Positions 1 to 6,249 of a stretch of 12,680 nucleotides of DNA are shown here, piece after piece. The stretch comes from CAYMCQ01 sp964389025 (GTDB taxonomy: Bacteria; Verrucomicrobiota; Verrucomicrobiia; Limisphaerales; CAYMCQ01), in NCBI GenBank assembly GCA_964389025.1, contig CAYMCQ010000098.1, positions 1 through 12,680 of the forward strand. Direction: 5' to 3'. The translations under genes and the position numbers were made by a program. The notes below the pieces were generated by a model. It was not told the origin of the DNA. It ran no database searches and saw nothing but the letters and a program-made list of their open reading frames with translations. The number at the start of each line of letters is the position of its first letter. The first letter of the stretch is position 1.

Positions 1-27
1 GCTTTGAGCGGTCCGCGCTATCTCAAG

Positions 28-46
28 CCTCCGGCTTTGCCGGAGG
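28..46. repeat. Perfect 8-bp hairpin downstream of the isomerase-like gene
   Basis: CCTCCGGC (28-35) and GCCGGAGG (39-46) form a perfect stem with a TTT loop. It starts 24 bases beyond the stop codon of the minus-strand gene ending at 70, so it could end that transcript. No run of T follows it on the minus strand, so it is not a canonical intrinsic terminator. It may equally be one copy of a dispersed GC-rich palindrome. A 10-bp palindrome, TTGAATTCAA (64-73), overlaps the stop codon of the same gene. Confidence 0.5.
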
Positions 47-69
47 TCGCTGACTTTTGCATTTTGAAT

Positions 70-1032
70 TCAACCTTCTTTCGGCACGAATTGTTCGAGC
101 GTCCGTTTGGCGATGAGCAAGCCAGCATCTTCAAGTTTTTGTCCAGCAAGACGATTGGTTCCCGACAGCTTGATGTCTTCGGGCGGGACAGTGTCGTGAT
201 CACGAAAGACGGGGTCGTGCCGGCCTTCAATGTTTAAATCCGAATCGTAACCGGCACGCAGCAGCGCGTGGACAATTTCTCCCCAGTTCGCCTGACCCAA
301 TCCGGGGAAGCGATGCTCTGCGACGCCGTGATGGCAGATGCCATAGACTTCAAGAAGTTGCCGGCTCACAAAAGCGTCCTTCGCGTGGACGTGAAAAATC
401 TTCGAGCCGAACTTGCGGATGTTCGTGACGGGATCAATGAGTTGACACATCAGATGGCTCGCGTCCCATTCGATGCCGATGTTGTCGCACTTCGTCTCGT
501 TGAAGAGACGCTCCCACATCGCGGGCTGCGCGAGCATGTTGAAGCCCATCACCGGCAGGTGATACGCGCCTTGCGGACAATGCTCGAACGCGATGCGCAC
601 GCCCATGTCGGCGGCGGTTTTAGCGATTGGCTCCCAAAATTCCAGCAGGCGCGGCAGAAAATTTTCGAACGGCTTGTAAACGGGATTGTTGCCTTTGGGA
701 TTCGTTTCCAACTCGATGACCGCGCCGGGAAATCCGCAGACCGTTTTGATTCCGAGATGAGACGCAGCGTCAATCGCGCGAAGAAACATCGCGCGGGCGA
801 ATTCACTTTGCGCCGGGTCGAGCGGATTTTTGTAGAGCGCGCCGATGGCGGAGATCCGGATTCCCCGCGCAGTTGCCGCGGCGGCAAAACGGTCGGCATA
901 AGGCCGCCAAATCTGCTGCGTCGGATTTGCGAAGCTGCTGTCGAAACGGATCCATTCGATGGAGCCGAACCCGTTTTCCTTCGCCCATTCGAGGCGAGTC
1001 ACGTCCGCGTCAGTTAGAATTCCGATGCGCAT
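70..1032 (-). CDS. Sugar phosphate isomerase/epimerase family TIM-barrel protein
   Basis: A 320-residue protein of the xylose-isomerase-like/AP endonuclease 2 TIM-barrel superfamily. It opens with MRIGILTDAD, a typical first beta strand. Candidate metal ligands sit where the family has them, at the ends of successive strands: E150 (AFEHCP), D190 and H193 (EWDASH), H214/H216 (FHVHAKD) and E269 (NIEGRHDP). Members isomerise or epimerise sugars or inositol-type polyols using a divalent metal. The substrate cannot be read from the sequence, and no dehydrogenase partner lies in the window. No signal peptide or membrane segment is seen, so it is probably cytoplasmic. The ATG lies 5 bp after the stop of the preceding small gene, suggesting cotranscription. 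No Shine-Dalgarno sequence precedes it. The family is clear, but the exact activity is unknown. Confidence 0.9.
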   Translation of the reverse strand: MRIGILTDADVTRLEWAKENGFGSIEWIRFDSSFANPTQQIWRPYADRFAAAATARGIRISAIGALYKNPLDPAQSEFARAMFLRAIDAASHLGIKTVCGFPGAVIELETNPKGNNPVYKPFENFLPRLLEFWEPIAKTAADMGVRIAFEHCPQGAYHLPVMGFNMLAQPAMWERLFNETKCDNIGIEWDASHLMCQLIDPVTNIRKFGSKIFHVHAKDAFVSRQLLEVYGICHHGVAEHRFPGLGQANWGEIVHALLRAGYDSDLNIEGRHDPVFRDHDTVPPEDIKLSGTNRLAGQKLEDAGLLIAKRTLEQFVPKEG

Positions 1033-1037
1033 AAAAA

Positions 1038-1253
1038 TTAACGCCCGGACTTGTTGAGCAGGTAATAACCGCTGTCGTCCACTTCAACAAACTTTCTGGC
1101 GGCGAGCGCATTGAGAGCCGCGTCGGCCCAGCGTGGGTCTTCTTCAAATTCAATCCGCTTGACGGCTTTGCGGCTGACTTCTTTTCGCGAAAAACGCGCC
1201 TCGGGGTTCTCTTCAAAAAACCGCATGAGGATGGATTCGGCGTTCGACGACAC
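1038..1253 (-). CDS. Small basic hypothetical protein, possibly winged-helix-like
   Basis: A 71-residue protein if the GTG at 1253 is used, or 62 residues from the ATG at 1226 (MRFFEENPEAR). I do not recognise a named family. The protein is basic in its first half (FSRKEVSRKAVKR) and has the order helix, helix, helix, then a short beta pair ending VDDSGYYLL. That pattern fits a small winged-helix fold, but this is inference. The frame stays open further upstream, to about 1445, but that part is low quality and overlaps the secreted-protein gene, so it is not included. It sits between that gene and the isomerase-like gene, with 44 bp and 5 bp gaps, so the three are probably cotranscribed. The start codon is uncertain. 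Confidence 0.55.
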   Translation of the reverse strand: MSSNAESILMRFFEENPEARFSRKEVSRKAVKRIEFEEDPRWADAALNALAARKFVEVDDSGYYLLNKSGR

Positions 1254-1297
1254 GACGACATGATGCGAGAAGCCCTGAAAAATAAAAGCCCAATGAA

Positions 1298-1666
1298 TCA
1301 CCGACGTCCGAAGTGATAACCCTGCGCCGCAGCCTGCCCGCCGCCGAAATGAATGACCGTCGAGGCACAACTGTCGTAGTTTGCAGTCGTGTAGGATTGT
1401 CCGCCGCCGATGTGAATCACTATTGACGGCGTTTCCGGCTCGCATGCTGTCGGACAGTAATCCGGCACGAGCGTTCCGTAAAAAACCGGCCCGTTGTAGA
1501 TCACCGGCGCGTAATAGACGACCGGTCCGTTATAGACCACAGCCGAATCGTAAACGACGGCGGGAATGTAGTAATCGGCTCCGGTTGTCGGCAGATACAG
1601 TTCCTCCTGGGCATGGGTGGTGGTCAGGGTGAAGGCGGACAAAAACAAGGCGTAAATTGTTTTCAT
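1298..1666 (-). CDS. Small secreted tyrosine-rich repeat protein
   Basis: A 122-residue protein starting at the ATG at 1666. That start is chosen because it gives a classical signal peptide: MK, a hydrophobic core YALFLSAFTL, and a likely Sec cleavage after THA (residue 19). The mature part has five consecutive hexapeptide units of the form V-[VIF]-Y-x-x-[PAL] (residues 37-66), such as VVYNGP and VIYNGP. Two copies of a [ST]-x-VIH-x-GGGQ motif follow, at about 81-90 and 102-111. Three cysteines lie in the mature region (71, 75 and 100). Such a low-complexity, Tyr/Pro/Val-rich exported protein may be periplasmic or surface-associated, but no function is known to me. A strong terminator at 1739-1780 separates it from the hydrolase gene, so it should have its own promoter between 1667 and 1738. 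I see no convincing promoter there. Confidence 0.75.
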   Translation of the reverse strand: MKTIYALFLSAFTLTTTHAQEELYLPTTGADYYIPAVVYDSAVVYNGPVVYYAPVIYNGPVFYGTLVPDYCPTACEPETPSIVIHIGGGQSYTTANYDSCASTVIHFGGGQAAAQGYHFGRR

Positions 1667-1738
1667 AAGTTCGTAATCTGATTGACGCAACAACGTGGAT
1701 TCAAATTCATCAAACACCGTCCAAGAACTCCGGTTTCG

Positions 1739-1780
1739 AAAAAAACAGGCTCGTTGGCCGCTTCACGGCAACGAGCCTGT
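1739..1780 (-). terminator. Strong intrinsic terminator
   Basis: Read on the minus strand, a perfect 12-bp stem, ACAGGCTCGTTG paired with CAACGAGCCTGT (arms 1769-1780 and 1745-1756), encloses a 12-nt loop that can itself form a 3-bp mini-stem. The downstream arm runs directly into seven T residues (1739-1745). This is textbook Rho-independent terminator structure. It lies about 170 bp past the stop of the hydrolase gene and 73 bp upstream of the secreted-protein start, so it separates the two transcription units. Confidence 0.88.
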
Positions 1781-1950
1781 GCCCGATAGTTGATTAAAGG
1801 TTGTCTCTCCTTTGTAGCGCGTCAGTAGGGCAATGCAAGCAAACAATGGCGCAAAATGGGTTGTCTCATTAACACCCCCTTTGGCTGGGTGTAAAGAGGC
1901 GGGGAAAACATTGAACCGCCTCAGCGATTTTCTGGTTCGAGCAAACAGTG
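1781..1950 (-). other. Structured untranslated stretch after the hydrolase gene
   Basis: No credible gene is seen here. The stretch has several possible stems: GAGGCGG (1896-1902) with CCGCCTC (1916-1922), a bulged TTAACACCC/GGGTGTAA pair around 1869-1893, and AAAGG/CCTTT around 1796-1813. A 9-bp direct repeat, GGTTGTCTC, occurs at 1799-1807 and 1859-1867. Ending as it does in the terminator at 1739-1780, it could be a long structured 3' UTR of the hydrolase mRNA or a small RNA made from it. Confidence 0.35.
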
Positions 1951-3012
1951 TCACTCGTCCTGGATCCACTCCACGTAAGCACGCTCGCCAAAGTATTCGT
2001 AGCCCTTGCTTTCGTTCTTCGTCCCGAAAACCATCGAGTGGATGAAGCCGTTGCGCTCGACTTGGACGGTGTGGAAAATTTTCTTCTCAGGATTTTCCTT
2101 CAGCAGAAACAGGATTTGCCCGTCGAGCGCGGAAACTTTTTCCAATCCGTCGCCAAGCTGCTGATTTGAGAACTTGAACGTCGCGCCCAAATCTTTGAGC
2201 ATCGCGCGGCTGCGCCCCCACGTGCCGCCTTCCGCGCTCACGAATGACTTGCCGTTCAGCAGAGCGACCGCATCGTTGTAAGCCAGCACGCAAAGGCGAT
2301 GTTGCTTGGAACGCTTTAACCACGCCGTCAGCTTCGCCAGATGGTTCGTGGAGTTGTAGGCGTAATTGCTGTCCAGAAATGCGATGCGCGTCACGTCGTC
2401 TGGAATTTTTTCCACGGCGTTCATGTAGCCAAAAATAAAACTGCCGCCGCCGCTGTGTCCGCTCAGAACGATATCTTCAGACGCGCCCCTCACCCTGTCC
2501 CTCTCCCCATCCGATGGGGAGAGGGTGGCCGCAGGCCGGGAGAGGGGTCGGACAACTTCACGCACCGTCGAGATGATTTCAGGAATTTTCCCGTCGCCAT
2601 GTTTCTTCCGCCATGCAGGCCAGCTTTTCATCTCCGCTTCCAGATACGCGACGACGATGACGCGGTCTTTGAGCATCTCGCGCAGAAACCGCGTCTGCGC
2701 GCCGATGTGCTGGATGTCGAAATGCCAGTCATCGCCCGGCTGAAGTTTTCGGCCAATCGTCTGCTCCGTCGTGTTCCCGTTCGGCAACGTGAAAAAAACC
2801 AGCAAGATTTTTTTCCCCTTCGTGAAGGCCGAGATCGTCGGCGCGTTGATGTGGATTTTGATTTCGGGATTGAAAGTGAATGATGCGATGCGTTCGTTGA
2901 ATTGTCCGCTATCGTGAAAACCAGAGAAGCCAGCGGGCAAATTTGTTTGTGCGAATGCAGCGTCCTCGGCCACAAGAAGCAAAATGCAAAGCAACAAGCG
3001 GGTGATTTTCAT
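1951..3012 (-). CDS. Secreted alpha/beta-hydrolase-like protein with an in-frame repeat insertion
   Basis: A 353-residue protein. The ATG at 3012 is chosen because it gives a signal peptide (MKITR, LLLCILLLVA, cleavage after AFA at residue 21). The mature protein looks like an alpha/beta hydrolase. A nucleophile elbow, GHSGGG, places the likely catalytic serine at 186, and a hydrophobic strand, DIVLS, precedes it. D214 (FLDSNYAY) and H325 (NGFIHSM) are plausible remaining members of the triad. The fold suggests an exported esterase or peptidase, but the substrate is unknown. Residues of about 156-176 are encoded by a palindromic DNA repeat and look foreign (Arg-, Ser- and Pro-rich), only a few residues before the nucleophile strand. 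The gene starts 23 bp after the ankyrin-repeat gene and is probably cotranscribed with it. Confidence 0.8.
   Translation of the reverse strand: MKITRLLLCILLLVAEDAAFAQTNLPAGFSGFHDSGQFNERIASFTFNPEIKIHINAPTISAFTKGKKILLVFFTLPNGNTTEQTIGRKLQPGDDWHFDIQHIGAQTRFLREMLKDRVIVVAYLEAEMKSWPAWRKKHGDGKIPEIISTVREVVRPLSRPAATLSPSDGERDRVRGASEDIVLSGHSGGGSFIFGYMNAVEKIPDDVTRIAFLDSNYAYNSTNHLAKLTAWLKRSKQHRLCVLAYNDAVALLNGKSFVSAEGGTWGRSRAMLKDLGATFKFSNQQLGDGLEKVSALDGQILFLLKENPEKKIFHTVQVERNGFIHSMVFGTKNESKGYEYFGERAYVEWIQDE
2486..2547. repeat. Palindromic repeat element inside the hydrolase gene
   Basis: A perfect 13-bp inverted repeat, CCCTCTCCCCATC (2499-2511) and GATGGGGAGAGGG (2513-2525), has a single-base centre. It is flanked by a second arm pair, CCCCTC (2486-2491) and GAGGGG (2542-2547). 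Between them lies a small GGCC-gca-GGCC motif (2527-2537). The element is translated without a stop as residues of about 156-176 of the hydrolase. It resembles interspersed palindromes of the CCCTCTCCC/GGGAGAGGG type known from many bacterial genomes. Confidence 0.75.
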
Positions 3013-3035
3013 TTGCGGAGCTTTCGCCTGGCGCT

Positions 3036-3860
3036 TTATTCGCGCGCCCCATGTTCTCGAAGAAATGTTGCCAAGGCGTCTTCCCCCTTTTGGACGGCTA
3101 TAGTCAAGGGAGTTCTCTGCCATTTATCTTTAAGATTTATTTTTGCTCCATTTTGTATGAGGAGTTCAGCCATAGGCCTGCTTTTCACTTCTGCCGCCCA
3201 ATGGAGAGGCGGCATATCCCCCTCGTTGATATTTGCCCCTTTGGCAATTAACAGTTCAGCGATCACTTTATGCTGGCACAGGATCGCCCAACCTAAAGGG
3301 GTGGTTCCTGTTCGGTCTTTGATTTCGAGATCGACGTTGTGAATTAAAAAATGCTTTACAATTTCCACGTCCCCCTTCTGAACTGCTTGATGTAGTGCCG
3401 CGTAATTACTGGCGTTGAGGTGCGCCACATCAGCTCCATTATCCAGCAGGATAGAAACAACTTCGGGTTGGTTTCCTTTCACAGCGAAGTCCAGAGCAGA
3501 ATACCCAGCTTCGTCCCAGACACCAAATTGTGTCGTGAAGAAAGACCGCCACAAACCCCGCAACTTGGCGAACAAAACCTGAACAAACGTCCGGCCCGAA
3601 TTGCTGCTCCCGCTCGCATTAAGGCTCAGAGCCTCTGGATTGCCTCGGAATGAGTTTATGACATCTGGATGGTTTCTGAGAATTGTCCGGACGGTCTGAA
3701 TATCACCGATGTAAGCGGCTTTACGAAGAGTCTTACCGTAATCATCATGCCCGAAAAAATAAAAAAACGCGAATAGCGTGGTCAGCACCCCTGCTGCAAT
3801 GACCGACACTCTCCAAGCAAACTTTTTCGATGGGGTTTTCAAGCTATCAATACAGCCCAA
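3036..3860 (-). CDS. Membrane-anchored ankyrin-repeat protein
   Basis: A 274-residue protein with a short N-terminal cytoplasmic segment, one transmembrane helix at about residues 17-37 (WRVSVIAAGVLTTLFAFFYFF) and a C-terminal ankyrin domain. Repeats are recognisable at about 42-69 (degenerate), 118-147, 151-180, 184-213, 216-244 and 248-273. Typical signatures are SALDFAVKG, TPLGWAI, PPLHWAAE and TPLTIAVQKG, with LL..GA[DN] ends. A non-repeat insertion at about 72-117 separates the first repeat from the rest. Ankyrin domains bind other proteins, so it may anchor or inhibit a partner at the inner membrane. The adjacent secreted hydrolase, 23 bp downstream, is the obvious candidate if the domain faces the periplasm. 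The start is the TTG at 3860, because an in-frame stop lies two codons upstream and no ATG is available. A GTG at residue 18 is possible but would cut into the membrane helix. Confidence 0.82.
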   Translation of the reverse strand: MGCIDSLKTPSKKFAWRVSVIAAGVLTTLFAFFYFFGHDDYGKTLRKAAYIGDIQTVRTILRNHPDVINSFRGNPEALSLNASGSSNSGRTFVQVLFAKLRGLWRSFFTTQFGVWDEAGYSALDFAVKGNQPEVVSILLDNGADVAHLNASNYAALHQAVQKGDVEIVKHFLIHNVDLEIKDRTGTTPLGWAILCQHKVIAELLIAKGANINEGDMPPLHWAAEVKSRPMAELLIQNGAKINLKDKWQRTPLTIAVQKGEDALATFLREHGARE

Positions 3861-3956
3861 CAGTTATATTAACCAACACCCATGTTGGCCTATTGGAATA
3901 GGAGACACTTGGTCACAGTTTTCTGCAAATGAATCCTTTCAAGATGAACATCGGGA

Positions 3957-4184
3957 TTATTTGGCGGCGAGGGTTTTCTGGCGGCGGCGAATGATGCCCG
4001 CCAGTGCACGCAACGAACTGTTCACCGCATCGGCGCTGGGAAAAACCTTTGCCACGTCCGGCTCCAGCACGATCACATTTGTGCCTTGCGCGTAGCGGCG
4101 TGCGTATTTGCCGCGAACGCCGCGCGAGAAATCATACTCTGCGCGCATCTCTGGTTCCGACGATTTGTTAAGCGCTTTCTTCAT
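3957..4184 (-). CDS. Putative antitoxin partner of BrnT
   Basis: A 75-residue protein from the ATG at 4184, which overlaps the 3' end of the brnT-like gene by 17 bp. That overlap implies translational coupling. Conserved-looking blocks are YDFSRGVRGKYARRYAQGTN (18-36) and VIVLEPDVAKVFPSADAVN (37-55), followed by a helix ALAGIIRRR. The C-terminal half has the order short beta strand, helix, helix. This fits a ribbon-helix-helix DNA-binding module, which would let the pair repress its own promoter. It does not look like the usual BrnA antitoxin. I assign the antitoxin role mainly from position and size, and from my recollection that DFS-GVRGKY proteins pair with BrnT-type toxins. A longer reading from 4277 is possible but lies wholly within the toxin gene. 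Confidence 0.72.
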   Translation of the reverse strand: MKKALNKSSEPEMRAEYDFSRGVRGKYARRYAQGTNVIVLEPDVAKVFPSADAVNSSLRALAGIIRRRQKTLAAK

Positions 4185-4449
4185 GGTTCGTTTGTTCTTT
4201 TCTGCTCGCGCGCCGGGCGCTGATGATGCGGATATTATCGCCCCGTTCCGTATGCACGACAACCAATAATTTTCCACTGTGAGATTTCCCGATGACGATA
4301 AAACGATGTTCAGTCTGTGAATGCGCCGGGTCAGGAATCGTCAGCGAAAACGGATCGCCAAACACCGTCGCGGCTTCTTCAAAACTGACACCGTGCTTGG
4401 CCGCGTTCGACCGGGCTTTGTTTTCATCCCATTCAAAATTCAGCGGCAT
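4168..4449 (-). CDS. brnT: BrnT-family toxin (type II toxin-antitoxin system)
   Basis: A 93-residue protein matching the BrnT family, RelE-fold toxins that act as ribonucleases and arrest translation. Family hallmarks are visible in order: FEWDENKARSNAAKHGVSFE (5-24), the VFGDP segment (29-33), HRF (48-50), LLVVVHTERG (61-70) and RIISARRASRKE (74-85), the strongest signature. Length is typical. It starts 6 bp after the metG stop, so it may be read from the metG transcript, but toxin-antitoxin genes normally also have an autoregulated promoter. The toxin comes first and the antitoxin second, the usual BrnTA order. No key family residue is evidently missing, so the toxin is probably functional. 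Confidence 0.9.
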   Translation of the reverse strand: MPLNFEWDENKARSNAAKHGVSFEEAATVFGDPFSLTIPDPAHSQTEHRFIVIGKSHSGKLLVVVHTERGDNIRIISARRASRKEQTNHEESA

Positions 4450-4455
4450 ATGGGA

Positions 4456-6015
4456 TTAGACTTTATCTTTTCTCGGAAACAGCGCCGCCGGTTCGCCAAT
4501 CGCATGGCCAGCTTTCAATCCGCCCCATGTTGCGGCTGAAAATTTATCTGGCGAATCTTTCAATCCAAGCTGCCCGAAAATCTTTTCCGCAGTCGAAGGC
4601 AAGAATGGCCAAATCAAAACTGCTAGCACGCGGCATGTCTCCACTAGATTGTAGAGAACTTCGTCGAGCCGTTTCGATTGCGCCGGGTCTTTGGCGAGTT
4701 TGAACGGCGCAGTTTGGTCAACGTATTGGTTCGCGCGCGTGACGAGCGACCAGATTTTTTGGAGCGCGGCCTGCAATTGGTTTTGTTCCAGCAAGGCGCG
4801 CGTTTCGGCGACGACTTTGCTGGCGTCGGCGGCAAGTTCATCGGAGCGCGCGGGAACAATTCCATTTCTGTAACGTTTCAGCATCGAGAGTGAGCGGTTG
4901 ACAAGATTGCCCAAACCATTCGCAAGTTCAGCGTTGTAACGCGCTTCAAATCCGGCGTCAGTCCAGTTTCCATCCGGGCCGATGTCGAGTTCGCGGATGA
5001 CGTAAAAGCGGAACGCGTCCACGCCCCATTCATCAATCACCGCGATGGGATCAACGATGTTGCCGGTGGTCTTGCTGATTTTTTCGCCTTCCTTTTGCCA
5101 CCAGCCGTGAACGAGAAGTTGCTTGGGCAGCGGCAGGTCAATCGCCTTGAGCATGATGGGCCAATAGACGGCGTGAAATTTCAAGATGTCTTTGCCGATG
5201 ACGTGGATGTCCGCAGGCCACAATTCGATTTGCGATTTGCGATTTGCGATTTGCGATTTTAAGGCAGACGAAACAGCAACGTCGCCGTGAGCAGCAGGAA
5301 CACTGACATAGTTCACAAGCGCATCGAACCAAACATAGGTCACAAAATTTTTGTCGAACGGCACGGGGATGCCCCAGTTCAATCGCGAGACGGGCCGTGT
5401 GATACACAAATCTTCCAGCGAATTGTTTTTCAGGAAGCCGAGGATTTCATTTCGTCGCGTCGTCGGCTGGATGAAATCAGGATTTTTTTCGATGTAATCA
5501 ATCAACCATTGCTGGTGGTCCTTGAGTTTGAAGTAATAGTTGTCTTCCTGAAGTTCGACGACTTCGCCGTAGGCTGGATCCCATGTTCCGTCGGAACGGC
5601 GGTCTTTTTCCGTGAGGAAAGTTTCTTCCTTCGTGGAGTAAAACCCCTTGTGGCTTTGTTTGTAGAAATGGCCGTCGGCGTGCAGTTTCGAGAGGATCAC
5701 CTGAACGACTTCCTTGTGGCGCGGCTCGGTGGTGCGGACGAAATCGTCGTTCGTCAGTTCAAGTTTCTTTGTGAAATCTTTCCAGATGACGGCAAGCTCA
5801 TCGCAATAAACCTGCGGATCTTTTTTCTCGGTAACGGCGACTTGCTGGACTTTTTGCCCGTGCTCATCAAGTCCAGTCAGAAAAAAAACGTCCTGCCCGA
5901 GACTGCGCCGCGCGCGGGCGATGACGTCGGCGAGCAACTCTTCGTAAGCATGGCCGAGATGCGGCGAGCCGTTGACGTAATTGATGGCGGTCGTGATGAA
6001 AAAGCGTTTCGACAT
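4456..6015 (-). CDS. metG: Methionyl-tRNA synthetase
   Basis: A 519-residue class I aminoacyl-tRNA synthetase that charges tRNA(Met) with methionine in the cytoplasm. The Rossmann fold begins FFITTAINYVNGSPHLGHAY, with the HIGH motif as HLGH (19-22). TGLDEHGQK follows, then the connective domain and the KMSKS loop as KISKT (312-316, in GEKISKTTGN). A helical anticodon-binding domain runs from about residue 365 to the end. In the connective domain the segment GFYSTKEETFLTE has no zinc-ligand cysteines, so this is the zinc-free knuckle form seen in some bacteria. The C-terminal tRNA-binding (EMAP-like) domain found in longer MetRS proteins is absent. Residues 253-263 (KSQIANRKSQI) are encoded by a heptanucleotide tandem repeat and look inserted. 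It is transcribed away from the CLC gene. The promoter must lie in the short region that a repeat element largely fills. Confidence 0.97.
   Translation of the reverse strand: MSKRFFITTAINYVNGSPHLGHAYEELLADVIARARRSLGQDVFFLTGLDEHGQKVQQVAVTEKKDPQVYCDELAVIWKDFTKKLELTNDDFVRTTEPRHKEVVQVILSKLHADGHFYKQSHKGFYSTKEETFLTEKDRRSDGTWDPAYGEVVELQEDNYYFKLKDHQQWLIDYIEKNPDFIQPTTRRNEILGFLKNNSLEDLCITRPVSRLNWGIPVPFDKNFVTYVWFDALVNYVSVPAAHGDVAVSSALKSQIANRKSQIELWPADIHVIGKDILKFHAVYWPIMLKAIDLPLPKQLLVHGWWQKEGEKISKTTGNIVDPIAVIDEWGVDAFRFYVIRELDIGPDGNWTDAGFEARYNAELANGLGNLVNRSLSMLKRYRNGIVPARSDELAADASKVVAETRALLEQNQLQAALQKIWSLVTRANQYVDQTAPFKLAKDPAQSKRLDEVLYNLVETCRVLAVLIWPFLPSTAEKIFGQLGLKDSPDKFSAATWGGLKAGHAIGEPAALFPRKDKV
5227..5259. 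repeat. Heptanucleotide tandem repeat inside metG
   Basis: Four full copies of GATTTGC plus a partial fifth (GATTT) occupy 33 bp. On the coding (minus) strand they read as KSQIANRKSQI, residues 253-263 of MetRS. Because 7 is not a multiple of 3, changes in copy number would shift the frame unless three units are gained or lost together. The present 33-bp length keeps the frame. Confidence 0.85.
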
Positions 6016-6058
6016 TCGGGCGATACTCTGGCGAAGGAAGTGGCCGTTTGCAACTTCC

Positions 6059-6211
6059 GGGTGGAACAGGTGTCCCGCCTGTTAAATCCGGCGTCCCGCC
6101 GAATTTCGTGGCGGAACGTGTTTGCCGAAAATCGTTACTTGGTCCAAATGTTGAGCGCACCGACGGTTTCGGGCGGGACGCCCGAAACTAGGCGAGACGC
6201 CTGTTCCACCC
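6059..6211. repeat. Composite inverted REPIN-like element (copy 1)
   Basis: A 153-bp mirror-image element. The ends are perfect 12-bp inverted repeats, GGGTGGAACAGG (6059-6070) and CCTGTTCCACCC (6200-6211). The left half has hairpin A (AACAGGTG/CGCCTGTT, 6065-6083, loop TCC) and hairpin B (AAATCCGGCG/CGCCGAATTT, 6084-6106, loop TCC, one mismatch). After a 59-nt spacer, the right half has B' (GTTTCGGGCG/CGCCCGAAAC, 6166-6188, loop GGA) and a degraded A' (AGGCG/CGCCT, 6190-6202, loop AGA). It occupies most of the 234-bp region between the divergent metG and CLC genes. No transposase gene lies in the window. Confidence 0.82.
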
Positions 6212-6249
6212 AGTAAAGAAACTTGCGTTCGCACGTTTTGTGCGGCTGA

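Noticed and set aside
28..46. Canonical intrinsic terminator for the isomerase-like gene
   Set aside because: The stem is strong, but no T-run follows on the minus strand, so it is recorded only as a hairpin repeat.
268..1017. 249-codon open frame on the plus strand
   Set aside because: It lies entirely antisense to the well-supported isomerase-like gene, has an atypical Arg-rich composition and matches no family.
1763..1969. 68-codon minus-strand frame after the hydrolase gene
   Set aside because: It overlaps the hydrolase stop and the terminator stem, has no family features and is better read as an untranslated structured region.
2486..2547. Possible frameshift or gene break in the hydrolase
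   Set aside because: The frame stays open through the insertion, and recognisable hydrolase sequence continues on both sides, so the gene is interrupted by a repeat but not broken.
5227..5259. Possible CRISPR-like array
   Set aside because: The repeat unit is 7 bp with no spacers and lies inside metG. It is a simple tandem repeat.
5287..6216. 309-codon open frame on the plus strand
   Set aside because: It is antisense to metG and runs through the repeat element at 6059-6211. It has no recognisable domain, and the opposite frame encodes a clear MetRS.
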